Shown: positions 1-11,100 of the stretch, in pieces
How positions within the stretch are numbered: the stretch's first letter is position 1
How the letters are laid out: every line of letters starts with the position of its first letter
NCBI GenBank assembly: GCA_947462335.1
Contig: OX381710.1
Span: 25,823,772-25,887,771, forward strand
Direction: 5' to 3'
DNA length: 64,000 nt
Source of the DNA: Harmothoe impar
Taxonomy: Eukaryota > Annelida > Polychaeta > Phyllodocida > Polynoidae
Notes under the pieces: generated by a model
Database searches by the model: none
The model's input: the letters and a program-made list of their open reading frames with translations, nothing else
Told to the model about the DNA's origin: nothing
Position numbers and translations under genes: made by a program

Positions 1-101
1 AAGGTCATTTGGCTGTTACCAGAGCCTTCCTTTGGAAGGATTTGGGAACGAGAGTAAGTCAAAACGTGTTGGACTTTTTTGTAAATCAGAGGCAAACCTT
101 A

Positions 102-1377
102 GGGGAGAGAGGGGCACGTTGACTACCTGGGCACGTTGAACCACTCGCTCTCTTTGCTATTCCTTTGAGAATTTTCCAGCAGTTTGCCTACTACATTACC
201 CCCTTATATAAATGGTTGAGAGCAGCAACATCATATTTATTTTGGGATGCTGAAGAGCAACTCAGACAATATTGAAGATTTATGATGCCCTTGAAAGTAA
301 ATATTTGCATTTGTTAAACTTTTGTTACAAAACATTACTGGCCAAAGATCACTATGGAGGTCAAAGTATACATCTAAATGCTTCAATAGTACCTGATTTT
401 ACCCCTGAGCGTATGATGTAATTTGAATTACACCAACATTATCCATGATGGCTGGCATGGGGTACATTGAACCACAAAAATTGGGGCAGCTTGAACCATG
501 CTCTTGAAGTACTAGTTCTATTATCTAACACATAAATGTGCCTGTGCATTGTAGTGCATAAAAGGACAAGGTATCACTGCTCCTCACCACAGGACAGCAT
601 TTTTTAAAGGTCTTCTAATCAGCTTATAGGTGAGAGACGAGAAGGTGATACTCAGTTCAACCTCTGGGTCTACTATAGGCTGTATTAGGACCATTTAAAA
701 ACCCATAGTTTATTAGGCACACGAAAAGAGACACACATAAGATATAATTTGGTTACACTATCATGATAGAATTATGTAGTCTGCCAATTGGGATGATAAA
801 TTCTTTTGTAGCGTATTCAGAGTGCCTTTATCCCTAGATTATCACTTTTTGGAAGCAAAGCAGCCTGTGAAAGACTATAACCAAGGATTTATGTAGACCT
901 TGCAAATAGCAGCAATCCTCTTAACATGGTTTATATAGACCTAAAGGGAAATTTGTAAGTCTCTAACCCAGTTACTAATCTAGAAACTTTAATTGACAGA
1001 CTAGTGTGTATCAAATATGTATTTTTCATACTCAATCCTCTTCAAAGGTAACAATAGGAAGTAATTACACCTAAACTTTCAATAATAAATCCATATTGCT
1101 GATAGTTTGAACCATTCAATATATATCAGATTCAAGGTGTCCCAGGGGGTGGGTCAACCTGTCCAGGGCATGGGACACATTGAACCACCCAAAGATTCTA
1201 ATTTAGAAAATTCAAAATAAATACAATAAACAACCATATACTTGCTTTGCCATAGGTGATCATATATCGCAATGCTATAAGGTAACTGCTAGATCCAAGA
1301 TTAAAGTCCAGATGATTTTGATGAGGTCAGGAAAAAAATAAATGTGCAAAAGTGGTTCAACGTGCCGCTCTCTCCCC
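102..1377. mobile_element. TA-flanked terminal-inverted-repeat element, 1.3 kb
   Basis: Both ends carry the same inverted sequence. The left end reads GGGGAGAGAGGGGCACGTTG and the reverse complement of the right end reads GGGGAGAGAGCGGCACGTTG. A TA dinucleotide lies outside each end (100-101 and 1378-1379), as expected for Tc1/mariner-type target duplication. The motif for 'acgttgaacca' or 'attgaaccac' recurs inside at about 130, 465, 490 and 1175, so the end sequence is partly repeated internally. There is no long open frame and no transposase, so the element is non-autonomous. The superfamily is inferred from the TA flanks only. Confidence 0.6.
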
Positions 1378-1379
1378 TA

Positions 1380-2587
1380 CTTTGAAAATTGTCAAAAACG
1401 TTTTCCCTCCTTTGTACAGGATACCAGTAGTCAGTAGACGCTGACTCTCGTCCCCATCAGAGTCAAAACCAGATTCATTCTGATGATAGAGCTTTGTACA
1501 GCTTTGACTCTGACAAAAGACTTATAACTATTGACTTGTCTAATTTCCTCTCTGAAGGTAGAAGTAATGTAAGGTTCCAATTTTGAATATTTTCCTACAG
1601 AGTGAAAACAGTGGCCATCACAAATACCTGGTAGCATTGACTCCCGGGTATTGACTTCACAATACTGTACAACACTAGTTCTATCCTGCACATCGTACAT
1701 ATGTAGTCTGATAGAAAAACACTTCCCATAGTAGGTATTGACAGGGAACTGATACTGTGATAGTGATGAATAGGCTGATACAGATACAGGGTTATATCTA
1801 TGATTTCTATGATTAGGAGATACCAATACTACATTGTACTATCTAATCTCAGGGTATAGCATAGTAATCTCCTATCTCCTCTCAGCTGTATAATATATTG
1901 ATAATGACCACAACGGTATGTGGTGACCGTCACGATGGCCATTCTATCACGTGTCAAGTATATGAAGCAGATAATAAATTGGTGCGGGAAACTGATATAC
2001 AATGTACAGAAATAAAGATGTCCTCCTCTTCCCATGACTCCTCCGTCATTTAACCTCCACCATATACCGGCAGTCAAGACATGAGATTTGACAAACTGTT
2101 AAGAAGTCCTAGATTTACCATTGGATTTACTTCCACTATAGCACAACTAGTCATGTCCTACTAGTAGTAGTTGTACGCTGATAAAACACGCGGCACTTGG
2201 TCGCAGGCATTATTTTACAGTTCAGACCTGTTATCTGGTTATCTGGGCGTAGTGGGACCCTAGTGGCAATGTAACATTATGCTTCCTATCATGATTACTG
2301 CTACTGTAGTTGTCACATAGCCAATGAATATGGTCTCCGCAGGGGATCTGAGTGCGGATCGGAAAAGACACAAGGGAGGCTCCTCAGGAAAAATGAAATG
2401 TCGGTAAAGTGTCTTTCAGCTTACCCGCCTTAGCATAACAAGGTCGACTCTATAGAGACATGGAGGAGGGGTTGGACTTTTGGCAAAACCTGTAACCCCT
2501 CAATTTTCAGCGCAACTATTCTGCAAAACTAATTAACTTTGTTAGCTATTTAAACATTGGATGAGCGAGCACATTTGGATGACTGTT
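1380..2587. other. Unassigned sequence, no supported gene
   Basis: Two short minus-strand frames (1431-1826 and 1829-2077) have no splice context or recognisable protein character and look like chance. An acceptor-like site at 2342 and a donor-like site at 2404 bracket 61 bases, but two frames are open there, so I do not call an exon. Confidence 0.4.
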
Positions 2588-2589
2588 TA

Positions 2590-2983
2590 GGCCAACTTTT
2601 TTTGATAACTTGGATTACGGGCACTCAGAGCAAATATTTTGGGGGGCGGGAGGAAAAAAAAAAAAAAAAAAAGCTGCTCTTCTGTACTGAAAATTCCGGG
2701 GGGCGGGGAGGAAAAAAAAAAAAAAAAAAAAAGCATGCAAAAGTGTTCTTTTGGCTATCAAATCAAGGTATATTGAGAAATATTCCCAAATATTCCAAAT
2801 TTTGAAGGCCTAATTCTGGGTGTTTGCTAGTCAGCATGTACTTTTTTTTTTTTTTTTGCTAAAATTCTCAAAAAATCCCAGCGGAGGGGGGTAAAAAAAA
2901 AAAAAAAAACTTTTTTTTTTTTTGCAAAATGCCAAAATTCCCATCGGCGGATCCGTAATCCAAGTTATCAGAATAAAACGGCC
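2590..2983. mobile_element. TA-flanked MITE full of A- and T-tracts
   Basis: The terminal inverted repeats begin GGCC and share the block TGATAACTTGGATTACGG at 2604-2622 and, inverted, at 2952-2970. TA lies at both outer edges (2588-2589 and 2984-2985). The interior holds three copies of a G-rich block followed by a long A run (near 2640, 2695 and 2882), plus T runs at about 2840 and 2910. No protein is encoded; the small open frame here is mostly lysine from the A runs. Confidence 0.6.
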
Positions 2984-3576
2984 TATATCAAATCAAACTA
3001 AACAGAATATGATATCTGGCGCTTTTGTTCAAAGGATACACACACAACAAGGCCACAACATGTTGAGGCAATGGGGTGAGCTATGGTGAGATAGAGATAG
3101 AATCGTTAACAACATCAGGCCATCTCAACCCCAGTAACAGAACTACATAGAAGAACAGTCAAGTGTCAGTACATTTGTACTTTAAAAACAGCTCTGAAGT
3201 TGTGAATAAATTATTCAAGTTCTGAGGCTGTACCTCTACACGCACCAACATTGTAAAGTGTTTGTGAATACTGCATAGCAATACATGACAGTCATTGACA
3301 GTATAACTACATCATTGGCGTTCCTGCTGAATAGTATTGCAGCTTTACTCTGTTTGGAGAGTGTATACATACCAGCCCGGAAGTGGCTGGTGTGGCGGGA
3401 ACTGTGTCGGTCCACACGTCGTCATGGTGACAAGTTGGCCCAGGTCACAGTGCAGATCTATAAAATCAAACATAATGAATTTACCTGACAGCGAATTATG
3501 GTGGGCCATTTCAGGAAAGGAGAATGGATTCAGTTGCAGTGTTAGTGTTTATTGAATTAAACGCCTAGGTCCTCAC

Positions 3577-4002
3577 CCCGGGGGGGGGGGGGGTACTTGA
3601 ATTTTTTCTGATATGGGTGTGCGGCTGGACCAATGACAACCCTTACCCTTGCTAGGGAGCTTTTGCTTCAAAACCCTACCCTTGCTAAGGCACTTTTGGC
3701 CGAAAAGTCCTCGTTTTGAAGAGGAAAAACACAAAATGTACAATGGATGAGTAATTTCACCGAGAAATTTTACCCATGTCCACAAATTTTAGCGATAAAA
3801 TGGGCAAAAATGGAACATTTTGGTGAAAAACAGTTCATTTTGGTGAAAAAGTGACCCTTGCTAGGGCGATTTTGTCAAAAGTAGACCCTTGCTAGGGACA
3901 TTTTTCTCTGAAACAGGACCCTTGCTAGGGAGATTTTGTTGAAAAACTACCCTTGCCAGCCGCACACCTGTGTATACAAAATATACTAAGTGCCCCCCCG
4001 GG
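3577..4002. mobile_element. hAT-like non-autonomous element, copy A
   Basis: The element begins CCCGGGGG and ends in its inverse, followed inward by a region ending in the shared block GTGTGCGGCTGG. It is flanked by a perfect 8-bp duplication, GTCCTCAC, at 3569-3576 and 4003-4010. An 8-bp duplication with T at position 2 and A at position 7 is the known hAT pattern. The inside carries four exact copies of ACCCTTGCTAGGG plus degenerate copies at irregular spacing, which resemble subterminal transposase-binding repeats. No transposase frame is present. A relative lies at 20958-21473 in the opposite orientation. Confidence 0.75.
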
Positions 4003-4491
4003 GTCCTCACCCCTATAGTGCTGCTATAGTGCCAAGTACTCAACTTGTCAGGCAACAGATCAGAGCCGATTGCACCAGGGGGAACACAAGGATTGAGTCT
4101 TAGCTGTAGCTGGCAATCCACCGAGGGGGTATAGTGGTCAAGTTTTATACATGTAGTTTATGACCTAAAATTGTATTTTCATTCCAGGTCACTGCCTTTC
4201 TTTTTATTGTTTCTGTCAATAGTTATTGCCGACTTATCGAGTATAGTCTCAATATCAGTGAGCAATTTCTCAGAGGAATGAAGAAGGCCAATCTTAAACC
4301 TGCGCTTTTTCAAATGCTTTTGGTGGTCAACCCAGTCAAATTTCAATTTTAGTAAGTGAACGTTAGTCTCAGACATCTAACCAAGACGTCCTAATAATGG
4401 ATAGTTATCAACAAATTGTGTTTCTAGCTGTGAAATTAATCTAATTAATTCTTTAAGTATCCATTTTCACTATAACTTAAACTGGTTTCAG

Positions 4492-4655
4492 TGGGGCAGC
4501 TGTGACCACCAGCGGGGCACTGTCCGCCAGGGGTCGTCTTAGTGAAGGAGACAGGAAGTTGGCACCCTCCCCTGCCCCCCTCCTGGAAGGGATCCAAACC
4601 CCTGCCCCACCCCCACCCGCCCCATTTATTACAACAGCCTGGTTAGCCGAAAAAG
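4492..4655 (+). CDS. Possible internal coding exon, unrecognised protein
   Basis: A pyrimidine-containing acceptor (ggtttcag) precedes a GC-rich frame reading GAAVTTSGALSARGRLSEGD and continuing into a proline-rich stretch. A weak donor-like GTGTCC follows at 4656. Composition differs from the AT-rich surroundings and the frame stays open for 54 codons. The donor is poor and I see no partner exon, so this may be chance or an old exon. Function unknown. Confidence 0.18.
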
Positions 4656-5365
4656 GTGTCCTCCAGAAAATAGTTAGTATATTTTACATTCCCCATCGGT
4701 ATCGTAGATGATTCAGGATGTAAAAGCTGCATGCATTATCACGGCAGCACGGGTAATTTACCCATTATAATTATGACATAATTCTTAGTTTCATATATCA
4801 TTTGCATGCAGACATATCTGTGGGCTACATAAAGTGTGTTATATATACATAATATATATTACACTTGACCTCTACTATCACCCCTTGCTCTGAGTGAGTC
4901 CCTATTATCTGAGGCTAGAACGATTATCAGTAGATTATCCCTCCTATCCTGCAATGAGTGTCAGTGAGTAGTTAAAGGTGTTATCTTATCTTGGTATAAC
5001 TGAGTGGGCAATGTATCTGTAGTGGGGCATTCAGGTCACACAGGTCACGTAAATGTAGAGTCTGTGTCCGATAGCATTTGGGGATAGATTTTCCTCTATT
5101 GTCCTGGTATTGGTAGGATATAGGTTTACACTATACCTGCATATAGTCATAATAGGGTCCGATGGGATATATACCGTTTATCAGGTTAGTATAGGTTGAT
5201 TGCGAGACCTCCAGATACCTGCTATTGTTGTTGAATGTCTTAGGGTATAAGGATATATGCCATTCAGGTTAATTATGTCATTATTGTATTATCAATTGGC
5301 CTGCTGTGCCACGTCAAATGGGAAAGTTATCTGGGTTATGTGAAACCCCCAATTCCCCTATATAG

Positions 5366-5680
5366 GGCTGTGTCTCACGACCTTGGGACAATGTTTTTGT
5401 CTCTGACCGGGTGCCGTCTCTGACCAGGTGCCGTCTCTGACCGGGTGCCGTCTCTGACCAGCTTGGCTTGATAAGGTCAAAATACTAGCAGCAGGAGGCT
5501 AATTATAATTATAACTATGATTATATAACAACCGCCATAACGTTTTTCCAAATCCTTATATATATGAGTATAATTCTTTTTAAAACACCTTTTTCTGACA
5601 CCTGGTCAGAGACGGCAGCCGGTCAGAGACGGCACCCGATCAGAGACAAAAACATTGTCCCAATGTCGTGAGACACAGCC
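5366..5680. mobile_element. Foldback element with arms built of 17-bp units
   Basis: The ends are inverted copies of GGCTGTGTCTCACGAC, followed by GGGACAATGTTTTTGTCTC. Next to this, the left arm has a 17-bp unit (TCTCTGACCGGGTGCCG) repeated three to four times. The right arm has the inverted unit about three times. The middle is AT-rich. The whole could fold into one long hairpin. No TSD is certain; both outer flanks are short TATA runs. Confidence 0.6.
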
Positions 5681-8088
5681 ATATATCTAAGACCTATCAT
5701 ACAGGCCCCTTCGTTCCAGTCCGAATCTTGCTGCAGGGGAAGCAAGACGCGAACTTAAGCTGTTGATACAAATAATAGTATGTAGTATAGAGAAAACAGA
5801 TGGTGAGTTGTCAGTGTCAATGTCCGAAGGGCACATGGATCGCTCTAAACTCTAAAGTTGTGTCCATGGATAACTGCAAGTACCAAGGACCAATGGTCTG
5901 TAGGTTGTGCAATTGGTGAGACAATATAATATGTGTATAACAAACTGTTATAATAGTGGCCTAGTCTGGTAGCAGCTCTTTATATGATTGGCGGGGCTAT
6001 TTATTGACAGGCGGGTGTGCCTCTACCAGTTCCCCCAGGCTGTTACAGTTTACAGTCAGCTCCTGCCTCTCCTTGTTTGCCCCCTTTCTGTCTGACAGGC
6101 CTGTGTTGGCAGTGTAAATTTTGCACAGCAAATACCGTGAAAATCGCCTCTGCCGTGAAGGGTTGGCTAATCAATTGACCCGTTGCGCTGAGTGAGAGGG
6201 AAGTGTACAAGCAAGCAGAGAAGTGTATTTTGTACACAGAATATATGCAGGACCTGTCACAACTTTTGTGTCCTACGTGAGTGTATACTAGTACCCATAA
6301 GATGCCCAGACCCAAAGTAAACACATACATTGAAAATCTGAAACGGAAAGTTTCTCCCATGCATGTGCTATAACACGTTTTAATAATGATTACGTGATTA
6401 TATGGGTTTCCAGATACAAATACAGTAACAGCTCAACCGATATAGATCTATATGTGCGACGGAGCAGAAATTAAGTCTAAACGGTATGAGAACAAACATG
6501 CTATATCATATTGGAATGGCCCAACTTGATGCTGTCTTTCTGATCAACATAGCCATTTTATCAGGAGAACAGATGATAATGTGTTGGGAGACCTTCTCGA
6601 TAATAACATCTGAATAACCAGTAATAATGTTATTAGCAGGCCCACTTTAGTTATTACTACTCAGAAAATGCGACCACACTTTAAGGGCTGAGGGCTAATA
6701 AAGTGGACATGGATGATGAATAGGTATTTTAACGAGGAGTGTGTTGGTGGATGAGGGGGGGGGGGTTGGGACTTTCCAACCCCCGACCAGGCTGGACGGT
6801 GGCCATTGCAAGAAAATGATAAATGTCCCTTGATCGATAAAGCATTGATAAATGAGACCGACGCCAATCTGAAGTTTACATCTTATACGATGCCATTATT
6901 GTAGAATAAATTAAACAAGCTAACTTGAAGAACTACAGAACGCAAGTCAAATAAAACTACGTAAACATCTCCTTCCTTCCTCAACTTATTTGCATTTCCA
7001 CCAATGTACATTCTCCTTTCTGTAATCCGCTCAGTCTATGAGAAGACAAATGAAATATAAAATCACTAGCAATACATGATTGTTATGTAGAAGGAAATCA
7101 ATGACTATTTTCATTTTATAAAATATTGATAGCAAATTAAAGAAGATGTATATATTCCTCAGTCATGCAATACTGTACAATACTGCTGTCCGCACTGCAT
7201 AACATTATACTAGTCATTGCAAGGCATATAGGGTATCAAAGCCGTTCGCTGACCCCACCCTCGATCCCCATGATAAGACCACTATCTAGTTAGATTAGAA
7301 ACCCCCCTGACCAATCACCCAGCTAATCTCTTTCTGACCCCTACCCTGACCTTGAGTGACCATGGGTGACCCTATCTGACCTTGACTGACCCTGGGTGAC
7401 ATTGGCTGAGCTGAAGGTCACATCCTGGCACCTCTCTGACATGTCCCTCCCCCACTGGGGGTCACTTCTCTGTCTGATTATAATTAATAGTCTCACCCCC
7501 TGCTGGATCATTGTATTAGATCGAATCCCTCATGAGTGTGTTAGTAATAACTTCCGTCACTGTATGGAAATGCTCATTGATTTGAGCTTATATAAATTCT
7601 TATTCTATTATTTATATTGATAATGAGAAATATTGCATAGGTAAGCACATTAGAACAATATAGGTCATGTGTGTTTTGATACAGATTTTCCTCAGCTGTG
7701 ACTTCCCTTGAGTTGAGCCGAAATTCGTTTATTTAGACTGTGATTGCACTCTCCGTTGAGGGTAAAATAGTAAACACATGGAAGAAAATAATGAAGAAAG
7801 TGTCTGGATCATGCAGAATGTCTTCGGGATGGGGAATGATGGAGACGACCTGGGCATAAAATTATGTCATAGAATGGAGGGGGAGGGGGTGTGTGATAGG
7901 ATTAGGATCAAACAATATGGTGACTGACGTAGCCTATATTATACATGATATGGAGGGAAATATACCCACGTATCCAAAAGTATCAGTTAGCGTCGGGTTA
8001 GCGTGCCTTATCCCTACATAACACCCCATAACAGAAACCTCCTCACACAGATCAGCTGATACAGATAGACCAGTAGTAGGGATAGATG
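5681..8088. other. Unassigned sequence
   Basis: I find no supported exon. The open frames at 6043-6360 (minus), 6661-6867 (minus) and 7396-7620 (plus) lack splice signals and protein-like composition. The stretch contains a run of ten G at about 6755 and the TGACC array listed separately. Confidence 0.4.
7335..7401. repeat. 10-bp-phased TGACC array
   Basis: TGAC(C) starts at 7335, 7347, 7357, 7367, 7377, 7387 and 7397. The spacing is 10 bp after the first interval, while the bases between copies vary. Looser TGACC copies lie just upstream (about 7250-7312). This is either a decaying 10-bp minisatellite or a helically phased row of nuclear-receptor-type half sites (TGACCT is the complement of AGGTCA). 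Confidence 0.55.
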
Positions 8089-8267
8089 AGGGAGTGGTCA
8101 TTTATCAATACCAGGGGGCGGTGGGTTTTGGGGAGGCGCAAACAATGTTTTCCCTCCTTTTAGCAAAAAGTACAGGGCGTGTAAGGGGGTGGTCAAAAAT
8201 GTTAATTGGTGCCCTCTGCAGCCGGGACCGTACACCACCCCCTGTAAATGATAAATGATCATTCCCT
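8089..8267. mobile_element. MITE, AGGGAGTGG family, short copy
   Basis: The left end AGGGAGTGGTCATTTATCA pairs with the inverted right end (reverse complement AGGGAATGATCATTTATCA). Inside both ends is a block reading CAGGGGGTGGTG or similar. The element at 47815-48108 has the same ends. There is no coding capacity and no clear target duplication. Confidence 0.55.
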
Positions 8268-9234
8268 ATCAGTCATAATCATAGGGAGCATAAATGGATA
8301 CCTTTTTTTTTCTTTATACCTTTTGATAATCAACCGTTCAGAAGGTCATCCTTACTTATAGATCCTGAAACACAAAGGAACTCCGGGTGTTGCACGTTAC
8401 AAAATTTTATAAAAAGCGAGATTTCATTTAAAAAAACAAATAATAATATAGCCTTATTACCTTCCTGACCGGAGGTTGAGACTACAACCACGAGAGCACG
8501 GGCCCGGATTAGGGGCTACATGCATGGTCTACAGAGACCCCTATTTCCGGTGGAAATTGGGGATTAACGCTAACGAGCATTTCAAGTACCCCCATCCCTC
8601 CTACATGACAATAATCAGCAACTTGTGAAGTAGGGGCTAAATAGGGGTAGAGAGCGAGAGGAAAACTCATTGAAAATAGAAAGGATGAAAACATCCTCTG
8701 TGTCTGTTCAAGGGTCATTGAGCTAAGCCAGGAAAATACTTGTATAGGTTGAATGGATACGACGTTGTCGGAAACGTTACATCCCGCTTGTGGTATTACT
8801 ATAGGGAAGGTGAAGTTCCGATGACAGCTTTTATACAATATACCACATTTGAGAAGTGAAAGGGGAAGGGATAGCTCAGGAAATTGATGAAAAGGAGACA
8901 CAATACCAGTTCTCAGACATAATGTCCCACTGTCAGTCGTAATTTTATGCCCATTTTTCATAAACCCACAACTAATGAAGGTGCTGAATAATTATATTTA
9001 GTGTAATCTGTGTATGATGACCACTGGATGTGCTTGTTATCACCCACTATGTTTGCTGGCCAAAAAAATTATGTTCACTTGAAGAGTAACTGATTTGAAT
9101 GTATCTAATATTACACATGCTGCTGGTTGCTTGGACGCTATAATGCTGCCTTACTATGCCTTGCTATATGCTACTTTACTCCTGGGCACTGTCTATTTCT
9201 TCTAGTTGTTTAATTAAACTGTAAAGTTTCCAAT
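8268..9234. other. Unassigned sequence with a 150-codon minus-strand open frame
   Basis: The minus frame 8961-8509 is one of the longest ATG-initiated frames in the window. It has no recognisable motif and no splice-site support, and it may be chance or a decayed mobile-element fragment. Nothing else is visible here. Confidence 0.25.
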
Positions 9235-9340
9235 GTTTCTCTTATAATTTTGTTGGTGGTGCATTGTCTTTGGCACCTGTGGAATAGTTCTACCTGTAGT
9301 ATCTTATCTTTTGCCTAATAAAATCTCAATCTCAAACTCT
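9235..9340 (+). repeat. Possible 3' tail of a non-LTR retroelement
   Basis: The segment ends GCCTAATAAAATCTCAATCT followed by another CAA-type repeat. A polyadenylation-like signal running into a short tandem tail is the usual 3' end of CR1/L2/RTE-type elements and related SINEs. No upstream reverse transcriptase is present, so this is a suggestion only. Confidence 0.25.
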
Positions 9341-10689
9341 TCTCAGTTTGGTGGGGGTCTATTGGCGTAAATGACGAGTAAGTACCCCCCCTCCCCCCCC
9401 CCCCTCCCCCCCCACCCGAACATATCCACAGATTCGTTAATTTCTAATACTGCGCGGACATTATGATTTTTGAAGTGAGACATGATACACATGTACATGG
9501 ATGCCTGTTGGAGTGGGATACTTTGATCAAAGACAAAGGTACATTGGTAATTCTGACATTGGGAGGCAGTGGGGCATACCACAAGGATTCCTATCGTAGT
9601 GGGAGATGCGGTGGATGGGGTGGGGAGGAATGTACACATTATGACCAATGTTACATGTTATACTCAACAATGCCGCGTACATGAGAGAGATGGAGGTCCT
9701 TTACATGCGTATGGAATGAGAGTAAGCTGGGTATGTGAGCTCCCTCCCAGTCCCCTCAGCCCTGTTTAAAAGGACCAATAGCCGCTCAATATCTCCGTGA
9801 CCACCCATCAAAGTGTTCCCTAAAAGTGGGATTTCTGACATCAAGGGGCTCTCTGGGAGTGGGATCTGTAAAGAGCTGTGTGTGAGGCACTGTGTGTGGG
9901 GGTCTGGGGCTGAGTGTGTGCCTGTGTATGGGGTCTTGGCCACACCCAGTCGACATCCAGGTGGGGGTCCTCATGGTGCCACGTCCATATTACAATGTAT
10001 AAGGGTCCTGGTGGATCATACCCAAATCGTGTGGTTGTTGCACGAAAGCAGCTCGGATTGCGAAGTATTGTGGATACAGAGAAAAGTTGAGTACGATTAT
10101 AGTCTGGCCATATGGCCTTCCATACTGTAGCCTGTAGTTGGTAATTGGCTAGGGATTCTGTGATTAGTTAGTTATGTAGGGCGGCTGGGTCATAACTTTT
10201 AGAGCAGGCACTAGAAATAAGTCAAGAAATGTAATGGCTGGAATCTGTTGGTGCTGCCGAGACCTTACACCACACAGCAAAGGCTGTACGAGCATCCTGG
10301 TGTCAGAATGGAGAACTTCTGGACTGGTCAGGATGAGGAATGGAAGCAGGGGATTGTGGGTAAACATGAGGAGACAGGTCAAGGACGTTTGTACGCTCTC
10401 AGACATCACGTGGGCTGTCACATGGTGTGTCACATGACCTGCATGTGCATTGTGGGTACTTGTGTGTGTGTGGGGGGGGGGGGGAGGGGTTGCAGCTAGA
10501 GGGCCCTTTTGGGTGACTTGCATTCAGCAGAATGGCCCCCGTATGAAGGTCAAGGTGACCCTTGTCCTCAAGGTCATGACCTGATTAGATGGACGTGACC
10601 ACGTGTTTTCATGAAGCTTAACCCCTAGTCGTTCTTCACAAGTCACATTGATAATGTTATTGGGGCTGGGTTAGAGCTAGGACCATTTT
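9341..10689. other. Unassigned sequence with C- and G-runs
   Basis: Long C runs sit at about 9386-9413 and a G run at about 10471-10483. Several overlapping frames (9343-10523, both strands) are open because of composition but show no exon boundaries. No gene is supported. Confidence 0.4.
10547..10582. promoter_or_regulatory. Cluster of AGGTCA palindromes (nuclear-receptor-like)
   Basis: AGGTCAAGGTGACCC (10547-10561) is an estrogen-response-element-like palindrome with one mismatch and a 3-bp spacer. AGGTCATGACCT (10571-10582) is a perfect palindrome with no spacer. The motif match is direct; binding is inferred. No gene start is visible nearby. Confidence 0.35.
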
Positions 10690-11100
10690 GCTATTAGCCA
10701 GTTTGGCAAATTTGCACCCATCTTGAGTAGCCAAATTCAGCATTAATTAGCCAAGCATTTTCTGCCATGAAATTTAATCAGTTTTTACACTATTCCAAAA
10801 ATAGTGATTATTCTACATGTATATGGGTTTTCCCTGGCCCATTGCCAAAGAAGTCTGCTAATCAGTACCGAAATGTGTGGGCCTGGAATCGTCATTTTAC
10901 ATTCTTTGAGGAATATTCACACCTCAGAATACAAACAAATCAGCAAGATTCTCCATGGTTTTCTCTTTCCAATGACATAGAACATGACTATAGTGAACAG
11001 ATAAAATATCCTGATTAGCCAGTTTGGCGAATTCTCAGGGGGATGCATTAGCCAAATTTAACTTTGATTCGCCATTGGCGATTTGGCGAGTGGCTAGCGC
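10690..11100. repeat. Repeat containing direct TTAGCCAGTTTGGC copies
   Basis: The block TTAGCCAGTTTGGC occurs at 10695 and again at about 11016. Further agccaaatt and ggcgatttggcgag variants lie between them and to the right, ending in gctagcgcgaaccct. The stretch looks like an old dispersed repeat. Its limits and class are uncertain. Confidence 0.35.

Noticed and set aside
2343..2403. 61-base exon-like segment between tctccgcag and gtaaag
   Set aside because: Two frames are open, the donor is mediocre and no partner exon fits.
8509..8961. 150-codon minus frame
   Set aside because: No motif, no splice support and no neighbouring coding sequence; kept only as a note in the features.
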